DNA of 14,059 nucleotides from Myxococcales bacterium (lineage in GTDB: Bacteria; Myxococcota; Polyangia; Fen-1088). Numbering within the stretch: the first letter of the stretch is position 1; every line of letters begins with the position of its first letter. The translations under genes were made by a program, and so were the position numbers. This document shows, piece after piece, positions 1-6,878 of this stretch. The notes beneath the pieces are model-generated. The model did not search any database and was not told the origin of the DNA. It worked only from the letters and a program-made list of their open reading frames with translations. Where the stretch lies: NCBI GenBank assembly GCA_003155465.1, contig PMCR01000184.1:1-14059 (forward strand). Reading direction: 5' to 3'.

Positions 1-111
1 TGCCGTCGCATCTGGCCCAGCATCACGCCCCCCACCGAGGGCCGCCCCTTTGCACGCCCCGAGGGCCAGACAGGAAAGCAAGACCGCCAACCAAGTAGGA
101 GAACGAGTCAT
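1..111 (-). CDS. Lipoprotein, N-terminal part (runs off window edge)
   Basis: The minus strand from the ATG at 111 reads 37 codons without a stop to the window edge. The translation begins MTRSPTWLAVLLSCLALGAC, followed by KGAALGGGRDAGPDATA. This is a standard lipoprotein signal: one Arg in the n-region, a hydrophobic core, and a lipobox LGAC that places the lipidated Cys at residue 20. The Gly/Asp/Ala-rich stretch after the Cys is the flexible tether often seen in myxobacterial lipoproteins. The ATG at 116 is not usable because it runs into TGA after two codons, so 111 is the start. A weak AGG lies about 6 nt upstream. The gene is co-directional with the chemosensory operon and 246 bp downstream of its last stop. 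The body of the protein lies outside the window, so function is unknown. Confidence 0.75.
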   Translation of the reverse strand, partial: MTRSPTWLAVLLSCLALGACKGAALGGGRDAGPDATA

Positions 112-357
112 GTCATACCTGCACCGGTGAAAGGCAGCGCCGAAGAGAGCGCCAACAATCCCAACGCTAGGCCCATTATCCGCCCTGGCCTCGGTCAGTC
201 AACCGACCCGTTCATTGTGCTGCATGCTGTTGTGTGCACGATCACATCTGCGGCCACCAACGGCCAACGACCAGAAATCAGGCGCAGAATGTCAGAGCAC
301 GCGATGATCTGTGCCTGGGTGAACACTCATGCCCATTGCGCATGAGCCCTTCCCAAG
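112..357. other. Intergenic region between cheB stop and lipoprotein start
   Basis: No credible coding sequence is seen on either strand in these 246 bp. Short open frames here have no recognisable domain and no good ribosome site. The region should hold the 3' end of the chemosensory transcript and a promoter for the minus-strand lipoprotein, but no convincing -35/-10 pair was found by eye. Confidence 0.5.
326..346 (-). terminator. Inverted repeat just after cheB; weak terminator candidate
   Basis: Positions 326-332 (CTCATGC) and 340-346 (GCATGAG) are perfect 7-bp inverted arms around a 7-nt loop. The structure begins 11 nt after the cheB stop codon at 358-360. No T-rich tract follows it on the minus strand, so it is not a canonical intrinsic terminator. 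It could be a 3'-end stabilising hairpin or a chance dyad. Confidence 0.3.
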
Positions 358-1818
358 TCAGGCCCCGCCGCCCACCAATTCGTTGACCAGCCAGGCCAGT
401 CGCTCGCTCCTCTCGACAAAGGCACCGGTCGCACGCGCCAGAGCCCGTTCGGGCATGCCGGCCACCACTGCGCTTTCGGGGTCTTCCACCACCGCGGTGC
501 CACCAGCGGCGTAGATCGCGCCCAGGCCGTCGGCCCCGTCGCTGCCCATGCCCGACAGCACAACGCCCAGCGCCCGCCGGCCAAAGCCCACTGCCAACGA
601 CGACAGCAAGACTGTGCCAGACGGACGGAAGCCGTCGACCGCATCCCCCGACCGCAGTCGCACCCGTCCATCAAGGGCCAGCTCCATGTGCGCGTCGTCG
701 CTCGCCACCGCCACTTCGCCTGGCGCCACGCCGTCTCCGTCGCGCGCCAGCTTCACCGTCAGTTTGGTGGCCGCCGCCAGCCATGACACCAGCGCGGCCG
801 CGAATCCCCGCTCGGTGTGCTGCACGACTGCGATTGGCGCGGGAAAGTCGGCTGGCAGGCCCGCCAACAGATCACGCAGCACGCGTGGCGCTCCGGTCGA
901 GCCGACCACCCCCACCACCGCGACCTCGCTGGGACGAAGGGGGACCGATCGGCGGATCACCGGCTGGGCCAGGGCGCGCGCGCGCGCCACCTGCACCATG
1001 CGGCGAACGGTCCCCACCAGACGAGCCAGGCTCGTGTCGTCAAGGCCTCCGCGCGGTTTGTGGAAGACCTCCAAAGCGCCACCCGCCAGGGCATCCTGCG
1101 CCAGTTGGCCGGTCGAGCCGGGCGCACCCGCCACCACCAGAATCGGGCAGGGGCACTCGCGCATGATGCGCAGGGTGGCGTCTGTCCCGTCCATGATGGG
1201 CATCAGCAGATCCATGGTGACAAGATCCGGTCGCAGCTCGGCGGCCATGCTGACTGCTTGCACCCCGTCGCTGGCCTCACCGACAATCTCCATGTCGGGC
1301 TCGCGGGAGAGCCCTTCGCGCAACAACGTGCGCACCACCGCCGAATCGTCGACAATGAGAATGCGCGTGCGCGCGGGCTGGCCCGTGGTGCTCGCCCCGC
1401 CTCGCCTGCCCTCCGCCTGGGCACGAAGCGAAGCCCGCGCCATGCGGCGCACAGTCGCGGTCAGTGCGGCTGCCGCCGTCGCGTCGAAGCCCGTGGCCGG
1501 CTTGGGGAATACCTCCAGCGCGCCGCGAGCTAATGCCTCCATCGCCAGCGTGCGCACGTCTCCACCGTCGCGCGCCACCACTACGATGGCGGTGGGGCAG
1601 TCCCGCATGATCCGCTCGGCCGCTTCCAGCCCGTCCATCACGGGCATGAGCACGTCCAGGGTGATTACATCAGGTCGAAGTCGTACTGCCAGCTCAACCG
1701 CGGTCCTGCCGTCGCCCGCCTCACCCACGACCTCGATATCCGGGGCAGCCGCGAACGTCTCGCACAGCACCGCCCGGATAAGCGGGGAATCATCGACCAC
1801 CAGCACCCGCGTCTTCAT
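358..1818 (-). CDS. cheB: CheB-type methylesterase with two tandem receiver domains
   Basis: This 486-residue protein has the order REC1 (about 1-125), REC2 (about 150-275), CheB methylesterase (about 297-486). Family CheB proteins demethylate or deamidate chemoreceptor glutamyl residues when their receiver is phosphorylated by CheA. REC1 shows D9/D10, phosphoacceptor D55 (TLDVLMP) and K106. REC2 shows D157/D158, D203 (TMDLLMP) and K254. The catalytic triad is intact: S307 in GSTG, H334 in VQH, D427 in GMGSDGADG. Both receivers have Ala (A82, A230) where CheB/CheY receivers normally have Ser/Thr. Usual CheB is about 350 residues, and the excess is the second receiver. The start is set by ATG at 1818-1816, which overlaps the cheA stop TGA at 1817-1815 (ATGA). 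An in-frame upstream ATG at 1851 would lie inside cheA and precede the receiver by 11 residues. This is the last gene of the operon. Confidence 0.93.
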   Translation of the reverse strand: MKTRVLVVDDSPLIRAVLCETFAAAPDIEVVGEAGDGRTAVELAVRLRPDVITLDVLMPVMDGLEAAERIMRDCPTAIVVVARDGGDVRTLAMEALARGALEVFPKPATGFDATAAAALTATVRRMARASLRAQAEGRRGGASTTGQPARTRILIVDDSAVVRTLLREGLSREPDMEIVGEASDGVQAVSMAAELRPDLVTMDLLMPIMDGTDATLRIMRECPCPILVVAGAPGSTGQLAQDALAGGALEVFHKPRGGLDDTSLARLVGTVRRMVQVARARALAQPVIRRSVPLRPSEVAVVGVVGSTGAPRVLRDLLAGLPADFPAPIAVVQHTERGFAAALVSWLAAATKLTVKLARDGDGVAPGEVAVASDDAHMELALDGRVRLRSGDAVDGFRPSGTVLLSSLAVGFGRRALGVVLSGMGSDGADGLGAIYAAGGTAVVEDPESAVVAGMPERALARATGAFVERSERLAWLVNELVGGGA

Positions 1819-3986
1819 GGCCGCACCACGAAGGGACTCACGGTTCGCCACAGCAGGGCCTGGCTGAAGTCACTCTTGTCGATATAGGCCTGCACCCCCG
1901 CCTCCAGTGCGACCCGCTTCTCGCTCTCGTTGCCACGCATGGAGATAACCACCACCGGGACGTCCTGGCCCTTGGCGCCGCTGCGAATGGCCCTCACCAA
2001 GCCCAGCCCATCGAGCCGCGGCATGTCCATGTCGGTCAGCACAATATCCACGCCGGTCTCTGCGGCCAACACCGCCAGCGCCTCCTCGCCGTCGCCCGCG
2101 ACCAGCACCCGCAGGCCGTAGCAACGGAGCGCCTCGGCGACGATGTCACGCACCAGGGGCGAGTCGTCCACCACCAGCGCCAAGCAACCCGCCCCGCTGG
2201 ATGCCAGGGGTTCCATCGCGACTGCGCGTGCCTTGGCCTGCTGGCTACGCGCCAACAACACGAGTTCGGTGGCTTTCAGCACCACCGCGAGAGTCCCGTC
2301 TTCCAGGGTCACTGCAGCGGTGACCAGGGATTGGCGCTCGAAGAATTTCACCATTGGCTGAAGCACAACCTCACGCTCCAGATGGTCGCTGCTGCCGTGC
2401 AAGGCGACCAGGTCTGCCCCACTTTGCGCGATCATGATGCGGGTGTTGGCACCGGTGCCGCGGGTTTCGTCAAGCGTCTTGCCCAGGTCGAGCAGCGGCA
2501 GAAGCGCATCGTTGTATCGAATGGTCGGCCCGTCGGGGCTCTCCACCACCGGCACGGAGCGCGCTTCCACCAGGGCGCGCACCGACGAGGCGGGCAGGCC
2601 GTAGGTGCCCATGCCCACGCGGAACAGCACCACCCGCGAGATGGCCACGGTGATGGGCACGTAGATGTCGAAGGTGGTTCCCTGCCCCACCTGCGTGGTC
2701 ACGTCAACCGTCCCGCCCAGACCTTCCACCACGTCGAGCACCACGTTGAGCCCGATACCTCGACCTGACAGCTCCGTCACGTGGCCTCGGGTGGACAAAC
2801 CAGCGGCGAAAATACTGCGGATGACCTGCGCGTCAGGTGCCGAGTCCGCCTCGGCCGGGTGGAGCAGCTTCATCTCGACCGCGCGCCGCCGAACCGCCGC
2901 GTGATCAATCCCAGCCCCATCATCTGACACCCGCAAGTGCAAGCGCTGACCAACTACACTTGCGGCAACCCGGATCGTGGCTTCCACTGGTTTGCCGAGC
3001 CGCTTACGCGTCTCGGCGTCCTCGATGCCGTGATCCACGGCGTTGCGCAGAAGGTGCAGCAGCGGCTCCTCCAGCCTCTCGAGCAAGGTCTTGTCCACCT
3101 CGACCTGCTCGCCCTCGACGTCCAGGCGAACCTCGCGCGAGAGCGACCGAGCCAGCGCGCGCAGGGGCACAGGGAATCGCTCCAGCAGCGTCCACAGCGG
3201 CGTCATGCGCAGCTCGCGTGTGGCGCTGTCGAGTTCCGCCACCACCCGCGACAAAGTGTGGCTCTCTTCTCGCAATCGGGACTCGATCCCGGCCAAGCCG
3301 GCCACCACCAGCGCCCACTGGCGCGCCCGCTGGTCGTCCTGGGCCAACCCGGACGCTGCCAGGGTGTCGGCCGCGGTCTCACGAATATGATGCAGCTCAC
3401 GCGCGACCTGACGACAGCGCACATGCGACAGCAGCATGTCCGAGACCACGCCGGGCAACCGATCGATCTTCTCCGAGGCGATACGAACCGACGCTTCCCG
3501 CCGCGGCGAAGCCGGTCGGGTGAGCACGACCGACGGTGTGGATGGCGCCGACACGTTGGGGATCGCGTTCGCATCGGACTCTGCACCGGGGACCAGCGCC
3601 TGCAACTCGGACACAAAGGCTGTCGCCTGGGAAGACCACGCGCCGGGCTCAGCCTGCACCAGCGCCGTGATCAGATCCAGCCCGCGCAAGACCAAGTCGC
3701 CGGCGACCTGATCGGGGCCCTGGTGCCGATCGCGCACCAGCTTCACGAACCCTTCGACTAGATGCACCAGGCGCGCAACCTCGACAAAGCCGGTCAGGCT
3801 GGCTTCGCCCTTCAGGGTGTGACTCTCGCGCAAAAACCCAGCCGGATCGACGCCCTTGGTTTCAAAGTCGATCCACGAGAGGTTGAGGCGGCCGACCCGT
3901 TCGCCCACGACCTGGCGGAACGTCTCCAGTCGCTTCTGCCGGCGAACGTCCTCTTCGATTGGCACGACCCTACCGGTTTGTTCCAT
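1815..3986 (-). CDS. cheA: Hybrid CheA kinase: Hpt - dimerisation - ATPase - CheW - receiver
   Basis: This 723-residue central kinase autophosphorylates an Hpt histidine under control of receptor and CheW. Visible parts: Hpt domain (about 1-125) with phosphorylatable H56 in SHTLKGEAS; a Pro/Ser-rich linker; dimerisation helices (about 165-255, VRIASEKIDRLPGVVSDML); HATPase (about 260-443) with N-box LLRNAVDHG (312-320), G1 SDDGAGID (354-361) and G2 GRGIGL (408-413); CheW-like regulatory domain (about 445-580); and a C-terminal receiver (about 602-720) with D607/D608, phosphoacceptor D652 (LTDMDMP), S682 and K704. There is no obvious P2 domain between Hpt and dimerisation regions. The architecture resembles FrzE-type CheA-CheY fusions of myxobacteria. 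The receiver could be an output or a phosphate sink. The start overlaps the receptor gene by 17 nt and the stop overlaps cheB by 4 nt, indicating coupling. Confidence 0.95.
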   Translation of the reverse strand: MEQTGRVVPIEEDVRRQKRLETFRQVVGERVGRLNLSWIDFETKGVDPAGFLRESHTLKGEASLTGFVEVARLVHLVEGFVKLVRDRHQGPDQVAGDLVLRGLDLITALVQAEPGAWSSQATAFVSELQALVPGAESDANAIPNVSAPSTPSVVLTRPASPRREASVRIASEKIDRLPGVVSDMLLSHVRCRQVARELHHIRETAADTLAASGLAQDDQRARQWALVVAGLAGIESRLREESHTLSRVVAELDSATRELRMTPLWTLLERFPVPLRALARSLSREVRLDVEGEQVEVDKTLLERLEEPLLHLLRNAVDHGIEDAETRKRLGKPVEATIRVAASVVGQRLHLRVSDDGAGIDHAAVRRRAVEMKLLHPAEADSAPDAQVIRSIFAAGLSTRGHVTELSGRGIGLNVVLDVVEGLGGTVDVTTQVGQGTTFDIYVPITVAISRVVLFRVGMGTYGLPASSVRALVEARSVPVVESPDGPTIRYNDALLPLLDLGKTLDETRGTGANTRIMIAQSGADLVALHGSSDHLEREVVLQPMVKFFERQSLVTAAVTLEDGTLAVVLKATELVLLARSQQAKARAVAMEPLASSGAGCLALVVDDSPLVRDIVAEALRCYGLRVLVAGDGEEALAVLAAETGVDIVLTDMDMPRLDGLGLVRAIRSGAKGQDVPVVVISMRGNESEKRVALEAGVQAYIDKSDFSQALLWRTVSPFVVRP

Positions 3987-5301
3987 CGGCCGCTACGCCC
4001 GCCGGCAGCGGCCCTTGATCGATGGCCCGGACGGGCGCGGTCAAGCGACCACTGCCCACCAGGGTGCCCAGTTGCAACGCCGCCGCAGCCAACTCCGCCG
4101 CGTTGGCCGCGGTCTGGCGTGTCCTCGCCATGGCGTCGGTGACCGTAGCTGCCATGTCGTCCATGCTCTGTCCCACCTGCTCGGTCGCCCGGCGCTGCTG
4201 CTGGGTCTCCAGCGCAATTTCACGGGCCGAACGCGTGGTTTCCTCGGACAGTGCCACGCCCTCCTGCCCGGCCTGAACCGCGACCTGGGAGGCGGCCCGC
4301 ATTTCGTTCATCAGCCGCCGAATGCCGGCCACCGACTCCATCACGCTCTCGGCCAGTCGGCGCATCTCCGCCGCCACCAAGGTGAACCCGCGCCCTGCCT
4401 CGCCCGCCTTGGTGCCCTCCAGCGCGGCATTCAAAGCCAGCAGGTCCGTGCGATCCGCGACCTGCATGATGGCGGCCAGGATCTCGGTCGCCTTCTCTGC
4501 GTGGCTGTTGAGTTCCTTAACCCGCAGCGCGACGTCGCGGTTTCCCGTCACCGTCCGTTCGGCGTTGCCCAGCACCGCGCTGGAATTCTCGGCGATCTGC
4601 TGCGCGGACGACAGCACCGCCTCCATCGTACGCCGGGTCTGCTCGATGCCGGAAGCCTGCTGCATGCCCGCACTCTCTTGGCTGCGCGCCGAGTCCACCA
4701 GATCCTGCGAGAGTCGAGTCAGTCGTTTGGCCACCGCGCGAATGGGACGCGCGATGTTGCCCGAAAGAAACCAGGCCACGCCCACGCCGATGAGCAAGAT
4801 AACGAATGCCCCGCCCAAAGCCGCGGTTTGGCTGGCCCGGATAGCATCGTCGATCGACTGGCGCGAAAAGCCCGCCACCAGGGTGCCCAGGTAGTTGCCC
4901 TTGCTGACAAGGGGCACCAGCACGTGGACCAGGCCTCCGCGCGTCTGCAAGACTCTTTGCTCACGGCTGTTGTCGTGCAGCTCCTCACCCTGCCCCAGCG
5001 CGCCCACGCTCTGACGCTGATAGACCTCACCGTTGGCTTTCAACACCACCACGTAGCGCAGGTCCGCATGGTCACGAACCGCGGCCAGCGAGTTGCTCAC
5101 CTCGTTTCGGTCGTCACGCTCCACCGCCGGAGCCACCAAGTGGGCCAACACCTCACTCGTGCCGGTGGCGCGCGTGACCAGGGCTGCACTCGCCATCCGT
5201 TCCTGCTGAAGCAGGAAGTACCCGGCGAAGCAGACCGTGACAGAGGCGATCACCAGCGTGAACGCCAGGATCAATTTCGCCCGCAACACCAGTGCGCTCA
5301 T
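3970..5301 (-). CDS. Methyl-accepting chemotaxis protein, two membrane segments
   Basis: This 443-residue inner-membrane chemoreceptor has TM1 at about 10-31, a periplasmic sensor at about 32-158, TM2 at about 160-180, and a cytoplasmic coiled-coil signalling domain. The periplasmic part (LRYVVVLKANGEVY ... HVLVPLVSKGNYLGTLVAGF) looks like a small Cache/PAS-type fold, so its ligand is unknown. After TM2 there is only a short HAMP-like start (NIARPIRAVAKRL) and then coiled coil, so a full two-helix HAMP is not evident. The kinase-contact hairpin is at about 280-306 (VADRTDLLALNAALEGTKAGEAGRGF), with EGTKAGE where enterobacterial receptors have EAARAGE. No NWETF-like CheR tether is seen at the C-terminus. 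The gene starts 28 bp after the cheW stop and overlaps cheA by 17 nt. It should be the dedicated receptor for this pathway. Confidence 0.93.
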   Translation of the reverse strand: MSALVLRAKLILAFTLVIASVTVCFAGYFLLQQERMASAALVTRATGTSEVLAHLVAPAVERDDRNEVSNSLAAVRDHADLRYVVVLKANGEVYQRQSVGALGQGEELHDNSREQRVLQTRGGLVHVLVPLVSKGNYLGTLVAGFSRQSIDDAIRASQTAALGGAFVILLIGVGVAWFLSGNIARPIRAVAKRLTRLSQDLVDSARSQESAGMQQASGIEQTRRTMEAVLSSAQQIAENSSAVLGNAERTVTGNRDVALRVKELNSHAEKATEILAAIMQVADRTDLLALNAALEGTKAGEAGRGFTLVAAEMRRLAESVMESVAGIRRLMNEMRAASQVAVQAGQEGVALSEETTRSAREIALETQQQRRATEQVGQSMDDMAATVTDAMARTRQTAANAAELAAAALQLGTLVGSGRLTAPVRAIDQGPLPAGVAADGTNR

Positions 5302-5329
5302 GGGTGGCCGCCCTTGGGTCTTCCGGCCA

Positions 5330-6019
5330 TCAGTCGCCCCCTTGGCTCAGCCCGGCCGCCGCGGCGACCAGCTGGGCCACGTCCAGCACGCTCACCTGGT
5401 TGCCCTGCCACTCAAACTCCTCGCGCAGGAAGCAGGGCCGGCCCGCGCTGCCGGCCCGCGCCCCCAGCACCGCCGGCTGGTCGTCGATGATGCCGCGAAT
5501 CTCGTCAACCACTAAAGCGATCTCGTATTCACCGGCGCGCACCACCACCAGGCGGGGCAGACTGGTGGCCAAGGTTGGCGCCGCAGGCCCCACGACCCCG
5601 ATCATCTGTTCGAGGCTGATGACCGGCACCAAACCTCCGCGCAAGCTGGCCACCCCCAGCACGTGACGCGCGGCCGTGGGCACCCGCGTGACCGCCCCCT
5701 TGACCGCCACCTCCTGGACCATGCCTGCTGCAAGAGCGAACCACCGCCCTCCCATGCGCACGAGCATGAGCGCCGCAGCTTCGCCCACGGGACTGTCTTC
5801 ATGGGAACCCTGGGAGGGTTCCCATACCCTTCGGCCCCCCACACCCACCCCCTCCCCGCTCGCTTCGCTCGGCCTCGCGCGATGGTCCGCCACGCTCGGC
5901 GCTGGCGAAAGCGCACGGGGTGGGCAGGGTGGACGGTCCGCCCCGAAGGCCGGCGGGCTCCCCACGCGACCAGGCGTCTCCGGCGGTAGCTCGCGCCAGG
6001 GCGCAATGGCGTGGCTCAT
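5330..6019 (-). CDS. cheW: CheW adaptor with repeat-derived N-terminal extension
   Basis: This 229-residue protein couples the chemoreceptor to CheA. The CheW-like core is at about 80-229 (ALMLVRMGGRWFALAAG, then GVASLRGGLVPVISL and ALVVDEIRGIID), including the typical LRG...P(V/I)I turn. Typical CheW is about 150-170 residues. The extra length is a Pro/Arg/Gly-rich segment at residues about 17-73, which coincides with the dispersed repeat at 5877-5970 and its extension to 5801. The start at 6019 is supported by a 4-nt ATGA overlap with the stop of the Hpt-REC gene (TGA 6018-6016), so the repeat-derived peptide is probably translated. ATG at 5802 is out of frame with the core. The segment is low-complexity and probably disordered, tolerated because it precedes the fold. 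The stop is followed by the receptor gene after 28 bp. Confidence 0.9.
   Translation of the reverse strand: MSHAIAPWRELPPETPGRVGSPPAFGADRPPCPPRALSPAPSVADHRARPSEASGEGVGVGGRRVWEPSQGSHEDSPVGEAAALMLVRMGGRWFALAAGMVQEVAVKGAVTRVPTAARHVLGVASLRGGLVPVISLEQMIGVVGPAAPTLATSLPRLVVVRAGEYEIALVVDEIRGIIDDQPAVLGARAGSAGRPCFLREEFEWQGNQVSVLDVAQLVAAAAGLSQGGD
5801..5825. repeat. Perfect 10-bp inverted repeat at the edge of repeat copy A
   Basis: Arms ATGGGAACCC (5801-5810) and GGGTTCCCAT (5816-5825) are exact reverse complements around a 5-nt loop TGGGA. The hairpin lies inside cheW at codons about 65-73, between the repeat-derived segment and the CheW core. A perfect stem of this length inside a coding region is unusual. 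It probably marks the far end of the longer form of the dispersed element. Confidence 0.8.
5877..5970. repeat. Dispersed repeat, copy A, inside cheW coding region
   Basis: This 94-bp block aligns without gaps to 12515-12608 in the same orientation, with 81 of 94 identical bases by hand count. Positions 5942-5968 are 27 consecutive identical bases shared with 12580-12606. It encodes CheW residues about 17-48 (VGSPPAFGADRPPCPPR and following). The unusual composition continues from 5876 down to 5801 and ends in a perfect hairpin; this extension is absent from copy B. Several frames are open through it on both strands, as expected for a stop-poor GC-rich element. Confidence 0.85.
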
Positions 6020-6750
6020 GCCCGGAGCCCCTCGAAAAGCGTGGCCACGCGGCTCACCACCACGTCGGCGCCTGCCAACTTGGACACGAACGCCTCAGGT
6101 CGAATGGCGTCCAAACGGACGCGCAATTCGACCTCAGAACGTCCGGAGATCAGCAGGACTGCCGTACACTGCCCACGCGTCACATCACGGAAGCGCTGGC
6201 ACAGCTCGGCCACATCCAAGTTCGGCATTTGAACGTCCGCCACCAGCACCGCCGGGGAGAACGAAGCGCACACCGACATCGCATTTTCCAGCGATGTGGC
6301 ACTCCGGACCTCGAATCCCCGCACCTCGAACACATCGGCCAGCGCCTGTGCCGCCACTTCACTGTCGTCCACGACCAGGACGCGACGACGGTCACTTCCC
6401 TTGCGCGCTGCCTCGACGGGCGCCGGGGCGGATCCCTTGGCCGAAATCTCTTGCAGCAGATAGCCCAACTTGCGCAACAGGCGGCCGCAGGTAACCCGCG
6501 CCTCCTGGTCAGCCCCAGTGCCCAGGAGATGCGCCGACCGCTCGCCCTCCCAGGCCACGCGGGCCACCTCGGGCAGACTGAGCATGGCGGCCTCGCCCCC
6601 GATGGTGTGCAGCTCTCTGGCCAGGTCCCAAACCTCGCCCGCCCTACCAAGCAGCCCGAGGCCACGGGAAACCCTCTCCTTGGCTGTGGATATAAAGCGC
6701 TCCTGCAGCTTGGGACTAGCGATCGTCGCCATGGCCGTTGAGGTCAACAT
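6016..6750 (-). CDS. Hpt-receiver protein, first gene of chemosensory operon
   Basis: This 244-residue protein joins an N-terminal histidine phosphotransfer helix bundle (about 15-105) to a C-terminal receiver (about 121-244). The Hpt motif is RELHTIGGEAAMLSL with candidate phospho-acceptor H48. The receiver has D128/D129, phosphoacceptor D172 (LVADVQMP), S202 and K224, so all canonical receiver residues are present. It has no output domain, and could relay phosphate within the pathway or act as a CheY-like output with a self-Hpt. Start 6750 is preferred because AGGG sits about 7 nt upstream; an alternative in-frame ATG at 6732 (MATIASPKLQ) has a poorer site. Its stop overlaps the cheW start (ATGA). 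Confidence 0.9.
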   Translation of the reverse strand: MLTSTAMATIASPKLQERFISTAKERVSRGLGLLGRAGEVWDLARELHTIGGEAAMLSLPEVARVAWEGERSAHLLGTGADQEARVTCGRLLRKLGYLLQEISAKGSAPAPVEAARKGSDRRRVLVVDDSEVAAQALADVFEVRGFEVRSATSLENAMSVCASFSPAVLVADVQMPNLDVAELCQRFRDVTRGQCTAVLLISGRSEVELRVRLDAIRPEAFVSKLAGADVVVSRVATLFEGLRA

Positions 6751-6878
6751 CGGCGCCCTGGCCGAAGAACCTTAGAGGGATCTGCGTCGACCGGGGCGGG
6801 ACCGATGACGCGTCAGCGAGGGGAATATTCGCGTTCGTACCGGAATACGGCGCAGGGGCCGGGCCCGAATTCGCGAGA
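6751..6878. promoter_or_regulatory. Upstream region of chemosensory operon
   Basis: These 128 bp separate the beta-propeller gene stop (6879-6881) from the start of the Hpt-REC gene, and are the only gap large enough for an operon promoter. They contain a perfect 10-bp palindrome at 6806-6815, and 8-bp palindromes GAATATTC (6823-6830) and CGAATTCG (6866-6873). No clear sigma-70 hexamer pair is seen. Transcription start and regulator are unknown. Confidence 0.4.
6806..6815. promoter_or_regulatory. Palindrome TGACGCGTCA, possible operator
   Basis: The 10-bp sequence is perfectly self-complementary. It lies 56-65 bp upstream of the first chemosensory gene, a plausible place for an operator. One such palindrome could occur by chance in GC-rich DNA, and no second copy was noticed in the window. 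Confidence 0.3.

Noticed and set aside
548..1867. 439-codon open frame on the plus strand opposite cheB
   Set aside because: It is antisense to a gene with intact CheB and receiver motifs. Its translation is Ser/Thr/Arg/Pro-rich with no domain, typical of GC-rich shadow frames.
3856..5490. 544-codon open frame on the plus strand opposite the chemoreceptor
   Set aside because: His/Gln/Arg/Leu-rich shadow of a clear receptor gene; no recognisable domain or start signal.
6841..6878. GC-rich dyad after the beta-propeller stop as an intrinsic terminator
   Set aside because: Arms are only about 5 bp with almost no loop and no T tract follows on the minus strand.
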